Positions 1-7,403 of a stretch of DNA of 64,000 nt are shown here, in pieces. Below the pieces are notes generated by a model, which saw only the letters and a list, made by a program, of their open reading frames with translations, had not been told where the DNA came from and searched no databases. This stretch comes from Citrobacter werkmanii NBRC 105721 (GTDB taxonomy: Bacteria > Pseudomonadota > Gammaproteobacteria > Enterobacterales > Enterobacteriaceae). The translations under genes and the position numbers were made by a program. Within the stretch, counting starts at the first letter, position 1. Every line of letters starts with the position of its first letter. The DNA is taken from positions 186,001 through 250,000 of the forward strand of contig BBMW01000005.1 in the NCBI GenBank assembly GCA_000759755.1, read 5' to 3'.

Positions 1-524
1 ATCTGCTCAAACAGGCTGGGCTGGAAAACGGATTTGAAGCGACGCTGTGGTCAATGCCGGTTCAGCGTCCATACAACCCCAACTCCCGACGTATTGCCGA
101 GATGATCCAGAGCGATTGGGCAAAAGTCGGCGTGAAGGCAAAAATAGTGTCGTACGAGTGGGGCGAATATCTCTCCGGAATGCGCAAAGGCGAGCATGAC
201 ACCGCGCTGTTCGGCTGGATGTCAGACAACGGCGATCCGGATAACTTTGCCGATGTACTGCTGGGCTGCGACAGCATTAAAACCGGATCTAACGCCGCGC
301 GCTGGTGCGATAAAGAGTATAATTCTCTGGTTCAAAAGGCGAAACTGGTGAGCAAACCTGAAGAACGCGCCGCGCTTTACCAGCAGTCGCAAGAGATTTT
401 CTACCAGCAGGCTCCGTGGATAGCCCTGGCAAATGGTAAAACGTTCTATGCCACGCGCAGCAACGTCAGCGGATACAGCGTCAGCCTGATGGGCAGTGAT
501 TTTTCAAAAGCAAAATTAAATTAA
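1..524 (+). CDS. DppA-like peptide ABC transporter substrate-binding protein, C-terminal part
   Basis: Only the last 174 or so residues are in the window; the reading frame is open from base 3 and the 5' end lies upstream. The protein is a periplasmic family 5 solute-binding protein. The stretch PVQRPYNPNSRRIAEMIQ, the WGEYL segment and the NGDPDNF segment closely match the dipeptide-binding protein DppA from memory, while the last third diverges, so it is a paralogue and not dppA itself. It would deliver short peptides or a related ligand to an inner-membrane ABC permease, none of which is visible here. It ends 17 bp before ydcY. The ligand cannot be read from this fragment. Confidence 0.85.
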   Translation, partial: LLKQAGLENGFEATLWSMPVQRPYNPNSRRIAEMIQSDWAKVGVKAKIVSYEWGEYLSGMRKGEHDTALFGWMSDNGDPDNFADVLLGCDSIKTGSNAARWCDKEYNSLVQKAKLVSKPEERAALYQQSQEIFYQQAPWIALANGKTFYATRSNVSGYSVSLMGSDFSKAKLN

Positions 525-541
525 TGAGTTAAGGAGAGGTT

Positions 542-775
542 ATGTCGCATCTGGATGAGGTCAGCGCACGAGTTGATGCCGCCATTGAAGAGAGCGTCAT
601 TACGCATATGAATGAATTGCTGATTGAACTCAGCGATGATGTCGCGCTGAGCCGGGAAGATCGTTACACCCAGCAACAGCGTTTGCGTACGGCTATCGCA
701 CATCATGGCCGTCAGCATAAAGAGGATATGGAAGCCCGTCGCGAACAGTTGACCAAAGGCGGCACAATCCTTTAA
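542..775 (+). CDS. ydcY: YdcY family protein (DUF2526)
   Basis: A 77-residue protein of unknown function that I recognise as YdcY; the start MSHLDEV and the end QLTKGGTIL are near identical to the E. coli protein. It is acidic and helical with no signal peptide or membrane segment, so it is probably cytosolic. An AAGGAGAGG ribosome-binding site lies just before the ATG. It follows the peptide-binding protein gene by 17 bp and is followed by an inverted-repeat element, which suggests it ends a transcript. Confidence 0.93.
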   Translation: MSHLDEVSARVDAAIEESVITHMNELLIELSDDVALSREDRYTQQQRLRTAIAHHGRQHKEDMEARREQLTKGGTIL

Positions 776-790
776 TTCGTTATTACTGTT

Positions 791-853
791 ATCCGGCCTG
801 TATATTCAGGCCGGATAAGTTCTGTCGGCCTGATAAGGCAAGCGCCATCAGGC
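791..853. repeat. REP/BIME-type inverted repeat
   Basis: Two consecutive palindromes fill the gap between convergent ydcY and ydcZ. The first has perfect 10-bp arms (791-800 ATCCGGCCTG with 807-816 CAGGCCGGAT). The second pairs GCCTGAT at 828-834 with ATCAGGC at 847-853. The composition is that of enterobacterial REP elements, and it probably stabilises or ends both transcripts. Confidence 0.75.
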
Positions 854-855
854 AG

Positions 856-1305
856 TTAAAAAGAGCGTCTCGCGACCAGCCAGGCCCCGACGACCAGCAG
901 CACAGCGCCGCAAACTGGCCCCACCAGCGCACGTAGCGGTACGCCATGACTGCGCAGAATATCCAGCACGAGTCCGCCAATTAACTGGCTGGCTACCAGT
1001 ACCGCAATCGTGGTGGCAGCCCCCACATTTTGATAGCCGCTGATACTGGCAAAAACAAAAAAAGACCCCAGCAAACCGGGGATCAGCGTCCACCAGCGCA
1101 CGCTGGAGACCAGTTCGCCAAACCCCGCAGCGCCTTGCTTAAACCACAGAATGCTGACAAACAGCACAATCCCAACCAGTGAGTTCAGCAGCATGGCAAT
1201 CAGGATCGTCGAGGAGGTCTGCGTAATACGCACCATTAAGGTATTTTGCACCACCAGACCAATACCTGCGGCAATCAGAAAGGAGAGGGTCAGCGTCTGA
1301 TTCAT
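856..1305 (-). CDS. ydcZ: YdcZ, DMT-superfamily (DUF606) inner-membrane protein
   Basis: A 149-residue, very hydrophobic protein with about five membrane segments, of the DUF606/EamA-like family within the drug/metabolite transporter superfamily. The length and the start MNQTLTLSFLIAAGIG fit E. coli YdcZ. The family is assumed to export small molecules, but no substrate is established. Its start overlaps the stop of mnaT by 4 bp, so the two are translationally coupled in one minus-strand unit. Confidence 0.9.
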   Translation of the reverse strand: MNQTLTLSFLIAAGIGLVVQNTLMVRITQTSSTILIAMLLNSLVGIVLFVSILWFKQGAAGFGELVSSVRWWTLIPGLLGSFFVFASISGYQNVGAATTIAVLVASQLIGGLVLDILRSHGVPLRALVGPVCGAVLLVVGAWLVARRSF

Positions 1306-1820
1306 CTGCCGGCATCCGGATCGCGACGATCGTCTAACTGTAACTGCATAAAGGTCAGATCCAACCAGCGACCAAATTTGGTGCCGACCTGCGGCATTTG
1401 TGCCGTGATCTTAAATCCCAGCGTACTGTGCAAATGTAGCGACGCCTGATTCTGAGACTCAATCCCCGCCACCATCACATGTTTGCCGCACGTGCGCGCT
1501 TCTTCTATTAGTCGGCTGAGCAGCGCTCGTCCCAGGCCCTTGCCCTGATGATCGGGATGGACATACACCGAATGTTCAACGGTATAACGAAATCCGTCAA
1601 AGTTGCGCCAGTCGCCGAACGAAGCATATCCGGTGACCACGCCGTTTTCTTCACTTACCAGCACGGGATACCCCACCAATTGGCGTGCTTCGTACCACGA
1701 GATACGGTTTTCGGCATCGACCGTTTGATCGTTCCAGATAGCCGCCGTATGCAGTACCGCGTGGTTATAAATTTCAGCAATAGCGGCGCAGTCTGCTTTG
1801 CTGGCAAATCTAATTGACAT
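1302..1820 (-). CDS. mnaT: L-amino acid N-acetyltransferase MnaT (YncA), GNAT fold
   Basis: A 172-residue GNAT protein. The acetyl-CoA-binding motif A is visible as HPDHQGKGLGRALL around residues 88-101. It matches YncA/MnaT, which acetylates methionine sulfone, methionine sulfoximine and phenylglycine-type amino acids. It is cytosolic. Translation is coupled to ydcZ downstream. It is transcribed divergently from the XRE-cupin regulator at 1858 across only 37 bp, so that regulator is a plausible controller. In E. coli this neighbour regulator is absent. Confidence 0.93.
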   Translation of the reverse strand: MSIRFASKADCAAIAEIYNHAVLHTAAIWNDQTVDAENRISWYEARQLVGYPVLVSEENGVVTGYASFGDWRNFDGFRYTVEHSVYVHPDHQGKGLGRALLSRLIEEARTCGKHVMVAGIESQNQASLHLHSTLGFKITAQMPQVGTKFGRWLDLTFMQLQLDDRRDPDAGR

Positions 1821-1844
1821 GTTGAACCTCAGGGCTTGTTCACT

Positions 1845-1868
1845 ATAGTATTACAATATGAATACTAT
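1845..1868. promoter_or_regulatory. Inverted repeat over the regulator start, possible operator
   Basis: Perfect 8-bp arms ATAGTATT (1845-1852) and AATACTAT (1861-1868) are separated by 8 bp and span the ATG of the XRE-cupin gene. A smaller palindrome, ACTATAGT, sits at 1842-1849. The position between divergent genes is right for an autorepressor site also acting on mnaT. This is inference from symmetry alone. Confidence 0.4.
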
Positions 1869-2433
1869 TGAAGACAGCATAAATCAACGGATCGGTGCAA
1901 GAATTCGCCTTGAACGAGAATCTCGCGGCTGGTCTCTGACGGAACTCGCCGAGCGCGCAGGCGTGTCGCGGGCAATGATCCATAAAATAGAGCGCGGGGA
2001 GAGCAGCCCCACGGCCACGCTGCTGGGCAGGCTCTCCGGGGCGTTTGGAATCAGCATGTCGATGCTGATTGCGCGGGCCGAAATGCAGGAGGGCAAGTTG
2101 CTGCGCCTCGCTGACCAGCCCGTCTGGCACGACCCGCAAAGCCACTATCTGCGACGTCATGTTTCACCGCGTAGCGATCTACCCATCGACCTGGTACAGA
2201 TCGAATTGCCCGCCGGAAGCGATATCCCAATGCCAGCATCCTCCTACGTGCAGGCCAGACAGCTTATCTGGCTACAGCAAGGGGAGTTAGTCTTTGTGGA
2301 AGGCGATGTGCGTCATGAAATGAAAGCAGGCGATTGTCTGGAGCTGGGCCCGCCGAATGACTGTCGGTTTATCAATGAAACCGCGCAAACCTGCGTTTAC
2401 CTGGTTGTGCGATTAAACCATGTCGTGAGCTAA
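1858..2433 (+). CDS. XRE-family transcriptional regulator with C-terminal cupin domain
   Basis: A 191-residue protein. Residues about 13-67 form a Cro/CI-type helix-turn-helix (GARIRLERESRGWSLTELAE followed by GVSRAMIHKIERGESSPT). The C-terminal 110 residues form a small beta-rich cupin domain (DVRHEMKAGDCLELGP) that usually senses a small ligand. The architecture is that of SutR/YdcN and PuuR relatives, and the ligand is unknown. It starts at an ATG 37 bp from the divergent mnaT start and ends 57 bp before curA. It may control mnaT-ydcZ, itself and possibly curA. In E. coli K-12 no such gene lies between mnaT and curA; mcbR, which follows curA there, is missing here. Confidence 0.88.
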   Translation: MNTIEDSINQRIGARIRLERESRGWSLTELAERAGVSRAMIHKIERGESSPTATLLGRLSGAFGISMSMLIARAEMQEGKLLRLADQPVWHDPQSHYLRRHVSPRSDLPIDLVQIELPAGSDIPMPASSYVQARQLIWLQQGELVFVEGDVRHEMKAGDCLELGPPNDCRFINETAQTCVYLVVRLNHVVS

Positions 2434-2490
2434 ATGCTGGCGCAGGCTGCTACTATTGATGGATTCATGCTAAAAGCAGAGGAGCACATC

Positions 2491-3528
2491 ATGGGTCAAC
2501 AGACTAATCGTAATCGCCGCTGGGTACTGGCTTCCCGCCCGGATGGCGCGCCAATCCCGGATAACTTCCGTCTTGAAGAAGATGAAGTCGCAACGCCGGG
2601 AGAAGGTCAGGTTTTGCTGCGCACCGTTTTCCTTTCTCTCGATCCTTACATGCGTGGGCGCATGAGCGATGAACCGTCTTACTCGCCTCCCGTTGAAATT
2701 GGCGGCGTGATGGTTGGTGGCACGGTGAGCCGCGTGGTTTCCTCTAACCATCCTGATTACCAGCCAGGCGAATGGGTGCTGAGCTATAGTGGTTGGCAGG
2801 ACTATGACATTTCAGACGGTAACGGACTGGTGAAGCTTGGCGATAATCCTGAACATCCTTCCTGGGCGCTGGGTGTTTTGGGAATGCCGGGATTTACCGC
2901 CTATATGGGCTTGCTGGACATCGGCCAGCCGAAAGCCGGGGAAACGCTGGTTGTCGCTGCTGCAACTGGCCCGGTGGGCGCAACGGTTGGACAGATTGGT
3001 AAGCTCAAAGGGTGTCGGGTGATCGGTGTGGCGGGCGGGGCAGAGAAATGTCGGCATGCCACCGAAGTGCTGGGCTTTGATGTTTGTCTCGATCACCATG
3101 CGCAAGATTTTGCGCAACAACTGGCAAAAGCATGTCCACAGGGGATTGATATTTACTACGAGAACGTGGGCGGTAAGGTGTTTGACGCCGTACTGCCGTT
3201 ACTCAATACCTCTGCGCGCATACCGCTTTGTGGACTGGTCAGCGGTTACAACGCGACATCGCTTCCGACCGGCCCTGACCGATTACCGTTGCTGATGGCA
3301 ACCTTACTGAAAAAGCGTATCCGGATGCAGGGGTTTATTATTGGTCAGGATTATGGTCACCGCATTCATGAGTTTCAGCGGGAGATGGGGCGTTGGATTA
3401 AAGAGGGTAAAATCCACTACCGTGAGCAGGTCACTGACGGTCTGGAGAATGCGCCGCAGACCTTTATCGGTTTGTTGACCGGGAAAAACTTCGGCAAGGT
3501 GGTTATTCGCGTAGCAGACGATGCGTAA
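2491..3528 (+). CDS. curA: NADPH-dependent curcumin/2-alkenal reductase CurA
   Basis: A 345-residue zinc-independent medium-chain dehydrogenase/reductase of the leukotriene B4 dehydrogenase/alkenal reductase family. The nucleotide-binding loop appears as AATGPVGATVGQIGKLKGC and is followed by GVAGGAEKC. It nearly matches E. coli CurA (YncB), which reduces curcumin and other alpha,beta-unsaturated carbonyls with NADPH. I chose the ATG at 2491 because GCAGAGGAGC precedes it and the protein then begins MGQQTNRNRRWVL as in E. coli; an in-frame start at 2434 has no family support. The next gene, pqqU, converges only 31 bp away. Confidence 0.94.
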   Translation: MGQQTNRNRRWVLASRPDGAPIPDNFRLEEDEVATPGEGQVLLRTVFLSLDPYMRGRMSDEPSYSPPVEIGGVMVGGTVSRVVSSNHPDYQPGEWVLSYSGWQDYDISDGNGLVKLGDNPEHPSWALGVLGMPGFTAYMGLLDIGQPKAGETLVVAAATGPVGATVGQIGKLKGCRVIGVAGGAEKCRHATEVLGFDVCLDHHAQDFAQQLAKACPQGIDIYYENVGGKVFDAVLPLLNTSARIPLCGLVSGYNATSLPTGPDRLPLLMATLLKKRIRMQGFIIGQDYGHRIHEFQREMGRWIKEGKIHYREQVTDGLENAPQTFIGLLTGKNFGKVVIRVADDA

Positions 3529-3559
3529 AGAGTGCCGGCGGGAGCGATTCCCGCCAGTA

Positions 3560-5680
3560 TCATTCAAAACGCCAGGCCAGATTAATACCCACGCCATAGT
3601 TTCGTCCTGGCGCCGGTTCGTAGTATCTGTCCCTTGTTTCATTAACAATCACCGACCCAGCATAGGTCTTATCAAACAGGTTATCCACCCGACCGAAAAG
3701 GTCGATCATGAGACTGCTGTAATAAAATTTATAGCCGGTATTCAAGCCAACTACGGTATATGACGGGGCTTTCGCCGTGTTTTCATCATTGGCCATAATG
3801 TCGCCCATATAACGCACATCTGATCCCGCATACCAACCTTCATCTGGCACGTAGCCCAGTGAGGCAAATCCCATGTTTTGCGCTATGCCGGGCAGTCGGT
3901 TGCCGTTGCAGTTTTGATCGCCACAGACGTTGCTGCGATAGGTAGCATCCAGCCAGGTCCATGCTGCTTTTACGCGCCAGTTTGTGGCAAAGCGTTGGTC
4001 CCAGGATAGCTCGCCACCCTGACGGCGGGTTTTACCGGCGTTTTTATAAGTCGTACGACCACCGTTGTTACTATCAACCACAATCTCGTCATCGGTATCG
4101 GTCTGAAATAGCGCCGCGGTAAAAAGTCCATCGCCGATGCGTGTTTTGCTGCCGATTTCAATAGTGTCATTCGTGGACGGCTGTAAACCCAAATTCATGC
4201 CGCTTTGTCCATCGGAACGGTAGGAGAGTTCGTTAATCGTGGGGGTTTCAAATCCTCTCCCCGCAGCCAGATAGACATTCCAGGCGTCAGTCATTGCATA
4301 CTTCAACGATCCGGCGGGCAACCATTGGTGATAACTTACGTCGCCGCTGTCATCTCCGTTATCAACAGTAATGTAGCGATCGTTGGAATCAAACCATACG
4401 GAACTGTAACGAACGCCGGCATCCAGCGAAAGCTTCTTCGTCAATTGCCACTGGGTTTGCAGATAGGGATCGACGTTCCACATCAGGTTACGTTCATTGC
4501 GTCGCAGGTCGCCTTTCTGACCGTACTCTGGGACACCATTATCAAGACGATAGTTGTTATAGCCTTTACGGTTTTCACTCATGTTTTCATAGTTCACTCC
4601 GGTGGTGAACGTCACCGGAATCCCCAATTCGCCACGGTGAGTCCAACGGTTATCTATCCCCTGATAATGACGTTGCAAGGTGATGACACCGCCGGCATGA
4701 GAAGAATTTAACTGTGGGTCCATTGGGATCGACTGATACTGGGTGGTTTCGCGCTCTCCTGCATAGGCCATGACACTGATATCATCCTGCGCGCTAAGTT
4801 GGCGTTCATAGCGCAATCCCGCCTGGGTCTGCTTGATGGTTTTTCGCGTATTGAATTGCTCCGCGCGGGGCGATTGCTGCGGATTGGCATTCCATTCTGA
4901 CTTCGTCAGGCCACCGGGATCGTCGGCCTTAATATCCACGCTGTTGAAAATTAGGGTTAGTTTACTCACGTCATCAACACGTACTCCCAGTTTGGCGTTA
5001 GCCAGATTTTTTTGCGCGCTACTGTCATCACGATACCCGTGGGTAGTAAATCGTGTTGTTGAAACAGTGTAATCCACATCACCTGGCTGAGTACCGTCAC
5101 CCAGTGCTCCGGTGGCCTTTACACCATAGCGCCAGGTGCCAAAACTACCGTAATAGCTGCTGGCCTCAATGGTTGGCGGTTCACGCCCTGTTTCGGTACT
5201 GACATTAATCACACCGCCGGAAGCATTACCATACAGCGCAGAGAAGGGCCCCCGCAGGACTTCAATATTTTGTACGCTGCTGATATCGATATTGGATGTT
5301 TGACCTTGCCCATCCGGCATGGTGGCTGGAATTCCGTCTACGTACATACGAATGCCGCGGATGCCATACGTGGTTCTTGAACCAAAGCCGCGAATCGACA
5401 ACTGGAGGTCCTGCGCGTAGTTCTGCCGATTTTGCACCTGTAACCCAGGGACGCTGGTCAGCGATTCGGACAGGTTAATGCGCGGTGTTGCCAGACGCAT
5501 ATCTTCACCGGCAACAACGCTGACGGCAGCAGGCGTATCCAGTTCTGAAACAGATTGTGGTGTCGCGCTAACGATCAGCGTTTGCTCGTTTAGCTCACTT
5601 TCTGCCGCGGCAAAAGTCGAGAGAAAGACAGGCAGTAATGAAACAGGAAAGACAATATAGCGGGCTGAAAAAATCGTCAT
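3560..5680 (-). CDS. pqqU: TonB-dependent outer-membrane receptor PqqU (YncD)
   Basis: A 706-residue outer-membrane receptor. After a signal peptide ending near FAAAES comes a TonB-box-like segment (QTLIVSA), a plug domain (PGLQVQNRQNYAQDLQLSIRG, then DGIPATMPDGQGQ) and a 22-strand barrel. It corresponds to E. coli YncD, since shown to import pyrroloquinoline quinone and renamed PqqU. It ends in FE rather than the usual terminal Phe. It is divergent from yncE, with a Fur-like box between the two starts, so iron repression of both is likely. The mcbR gene found on this side in E. coli is absent. Confidence 0.93.
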   Translation of the reverse strand: MTIFSARYIVFPVSLLPVFLSTFAAAESELNEQTLIVSATPQSVSELDTPAAVSVVAGEDMRLATPRINLSESLTSVPGLQVQNRQNYAQDLQLSIRGFGSRTTYGIRGIRMYVDGIPATMPDGQGQTSNIDISSVQNIEVLRGPFSALYGNASGGVINVSTETGREPPTIEASSYYGSFGTWRYGVKATGALGDGTQPGDVDYTVSTTRFTTHGYRDDSSAQKNLANAKLGVRVDDVSKLTLIFNSVDIKADDPGGLTKSEWNANPQQSPRAEQFNTRKTIKQTQAGLRYERQLSAQDDISVMAYAGERETTQYQSIPMDPQLNSSHAGGVITLQRHYQGIDNRWTHRGELGIPVTFTTGVNYENMSENRKGYNNYRLDNGVPEYGQKGDLRRNERNLMWNVDPYLQTQWQLTKKLSLDAGVRYSSVWFDSNDRYITVDNGDDSGDVSYHQWLPAGSLKYAMTDAWNVYLAAGRGFETPTINELSYRSDGQSGMNLGLQPSTNDTIEIGSKTRIGDGLFTAALFQTDTDDEIVVDSNNGGRTTYKNAGKTRRQGGELSWDQRFATNWRVKAAWTWLDATYRSNVCGDQNCNGNRLPGIAQNMGFASLGYVPDEGWYAGSDVRYMGDIMANDENTAKAPSYTVVGLNTGYKFYYSSLMIDLFGRVDNLFDKTYAGSVIVNETRDRYYEPAPGRNYGVGINLAWRFE

Positions 5681-5840
5681 GAATAAGGCCAGTTTAGGAT
5701 GCTGACGTCGGAAAAAGGACGGTAAGCATGTGAATTTTTTTATAAAAAAGATGAATTTTAGCGCTGCTGAATTGCGGTAATTTTTCGGGCAATGAAAAGG
5801 AGTGTAGTCAATATGTGAAGAAGTGCTCCACTTTGCGATG

Positions 5841-5859
5841 AATAATGATTACTATTCTC
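5841..5859. promoter_or_regulatory. Fur-box-like operator between pqqU and yncE
   Basis: AATAATGATTACTATTCTC matches 14 of 19 positions of the Fur consensus GATAATGATAATCATTATC. It lies in the 261-bp divergent intergenic region, 160 bp from the pqqU start and 82 bp from the yncE start. Iron and Fur control of yncD/yncE is reported for E. coli; the position here fits. Confidence 0.65.
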
Positions 5860-5941
5860 ATTCTTAAAAAGGCAAAACCATGATTTTGCTCATTGAAGCT
5901 ATGTGAAGCAGTAACAAACGAATTTATCAAAGGGAGTCGTC

Positions 5942-7003
5942 ATGTCTTTACGTCATCTGTTTTCGCCGCGCCTGCGTGGTTCTTTACTGTTAGGTTCACT
6001 GCTCGTGGCATCATCTTTTACTACGCAGGCTGCAGAAGAACTGCTGCGCAAAGCCGTGGGCAAAGGTGCCTATGAAATGGCATACAGCCAGCAAGAGAAC
6101 GCGCTGTGGCTGGCGACCTCACAGAGCCGCAAACTGGATATCGGCGGCGTGGTTTATCGTCTTGACCCTGTCACCCTCGAAGTGACTCAGGTTATTCACA
6201 ACGATCTCAAACCGTTTGGCGCCACCATCAATAACACCACGCAAACGCTGTGGTTTGGTAATACGGTAAACAGTGCGGTTACGGCGATGGATGCTAAAAC
6301 AGGAGCGGTGAAAGGGCGCCTGGTGCTGGATGCGCGTAAGCGTTCTGAGGATGTGCGTCCGCTGCAACCGCGTGAGCTGGTCGCCGATGATGCTACCAAC
6401 ACGATATACATTAGCGGTATTGGTAAAGAGAGCGTAATTTGGGTAGTGGACGGTGAGACGATCAAACTTCAGGACACAATCCAAAATACTGGCAAAATGA
6501 GCACCGCTCTGGCTATCGACAGCAAAGCTAAACGCCTGTACACCGCCAATGCGGACGGTGAATTCATCACTATCGATACCACCAATAACAAAATTCTCAG
6601 CCGTAAAAAGCTGCTGGATGATGGAAAAGAGCACTTCTTTATCAACCTGAGTCTGGACACGGCGGGTAACCGCGCATTTATTACCGACTCTAAGGCTGCG
6701 GAAGTGCTGGTTATCGACACCCGCAACGGCAATGTACTGGCGAAAGTCGCCGCGCCGGAATCTCTGGCCGTGCTGTTCAACCCGGCGCGCAACGAGGCCT
6801 ATGTAACCCATCGTCAGGCCGGTAAAGTAAGCGTGATCGACGCGAAAAGCTACAAAGTTGTCAAAACGTTCGAGACCCCAACATTCCCGAACAGCCTGGC
6901 GCTCTCCGCAGACGGTAAAACGCTATACGTCAGCGTGAAACAGAAATCCACCCGCGAGCAGGAAGCTACCCAGCCGGACGATGTTATTCGTATCGCGCTG
7001 TAA
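5942..7003 (+). CDS. yncE: YncE, periplasmic seven-bladed beta-propeller (YVTN repeats)
   Basis: A 353-residue exported protein with a signal peptide (about residues 1-30, ending TTQAAEE). Repeated YVTN/NHL-type blades follow, each with a VIDT- or ID-like strand, such as LVIDTRNGNVLAKV and KVSVIDAKSYKVVKTF. E. coli YncE has the same length and is an iron-regulated periplasmic propeller reported to bind DNA in vitro; its true role is unclear. Being divergent from the receptor pqqU with a shared Fur-like site suggests a link to metal or cofactor uptake. A GGGAGT ribosome-binding site precedes the ATG. Confidence 0.93.
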   Translation: MSLRHLFSPRLRGSLLLGSLLVASSFTTQAAEELLRKAVGKGAYEMAYSQQENALWLATSQSRKLDIGGVVYRLDPVTLEVTQVIHNDLKPFGATINNTTQTLWFGNTVNSAVTAMDAKTGAVKGRLVLDARKRSEDVRPLQPRELVADDATNTIYISGIGKESVIWVVDGETIKLQDTIQNTGKMSTALAIDSKAKRLYTANADGEFITIDTTNNKILSRKKLLDDGKEHFFINLSLDTAGNRAFITDSKAAEVLVIDTRNGNVLAKVAAPESLAVLFNPARNEAYVTHRQAGKVSVIDAKSYKVVKTFETPTFPNSLALSADGKTLYVSVKQKSTREQEATQPDDVIRIAL

Positions 7004-7009
7004 TTAACC

Positions 7010-7027
7010 GGAGGGGGAAACCCCTCC
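7010..7027 (+). terminator. Hairpin after yncE
   Basis: GGAGGGG and CCCCTCC form a perfect 7-bp stem closed by a GAAA tetraloop, starting 7 bp after the yncE stop. Only a weak T-rich tract (TGTCATTTC) follows, so termination may be incomplete. Confidence 0.6.
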
Positions 7028-7139
7028 TGTCATTTCTCTAAACCTCACGATACGCCTCGTTACACCCCGCCAGTAGCCTGACTAACTTCAGGGACTTACA
7101 CTACGCCCTCAACGGCTAACTAAATAACGCGGGAATACC

Positions 7140-7361
7140 ATGAAAAAGCCATTTATGTGTCTTTGTGCAGGCGTAATGCTGTTTACGTTGGCAGGCTGCA
7201 CGACCAATTACGTTATGACGACCAAAAGCGGACAAACCATTACCACCCTGGGTAAGCCACAACTGGATAAAGATACGGGAATGACCAGCTATACCGATCA
7301 GGATGGGAATGCGCGGGAAATTAACAGCAACGACGTCGCGCAGCTCATTGAAGCAGACTAA
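7140..7361 (+). CDS. YgdI/YgdR-family small lipoprotein (DUF903)
   Basis: A 73-residue precursor. The signal peptide ends in the lipobox LAGC (Cys20), giving a mature lipoprotein of about 54 residues. The body (YVMTTKSGQTITTLGKPQLDKD, then GMTSYTDQDGNAREIN) is the SH3-like DUF903 fold seen in YgdI, YgdR and YqhH. Function is unknown; relatives are cell-envelope proteins. Thr at the +2 position predicts outer-membrane sorting. It stands alone between yncE and a terminator shared with ansP. Confidence 0.88.
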   Translation: MKKPFMCLCAGVMLFTLAGCTTNYVMTTKSGQTITTLGKPQLDKDTGMTSYTDQDGNAREINSNDVAQLIEAD

Positions 7362-7366
7362 AAAAG

Positions 7367-7399
7367 AAGGCCTGAAGGGGTAACCTGTCAGGCCTTTTT
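7367..7399. terminator. Bidirectional rho-independent terminator
   Basis: AAGGCCTGA (7367-7375) pairs with TCAGGCCTT (7388-7396). TTTTT follows on the plus strand, and an A-run before the stem serves the minus strand. It separates the lipoprotein gene from convergent ansP. Confidence 0.88.
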
Positions 7400-7403
7400 A
7401 TCC

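Noticed and set aside
791-853. CRISPR-like repeats (this and other REP palindromes)
   Set aside because: The palindromes occur singly between genes without regular spacers; they are REP/BIME elements.
4205-4711. 168-residue plus-strand ORF inside pqqU
   Set aside because: It lies entirely antisense to a well-supported receptor gene, has no ribosome-binding site and encodes no recognisable domain.
6119-6811. 230-residue minus-strand ORF opposite yncE
   Set aside because: Antisense to a conserved gene, with no start signals or domain.
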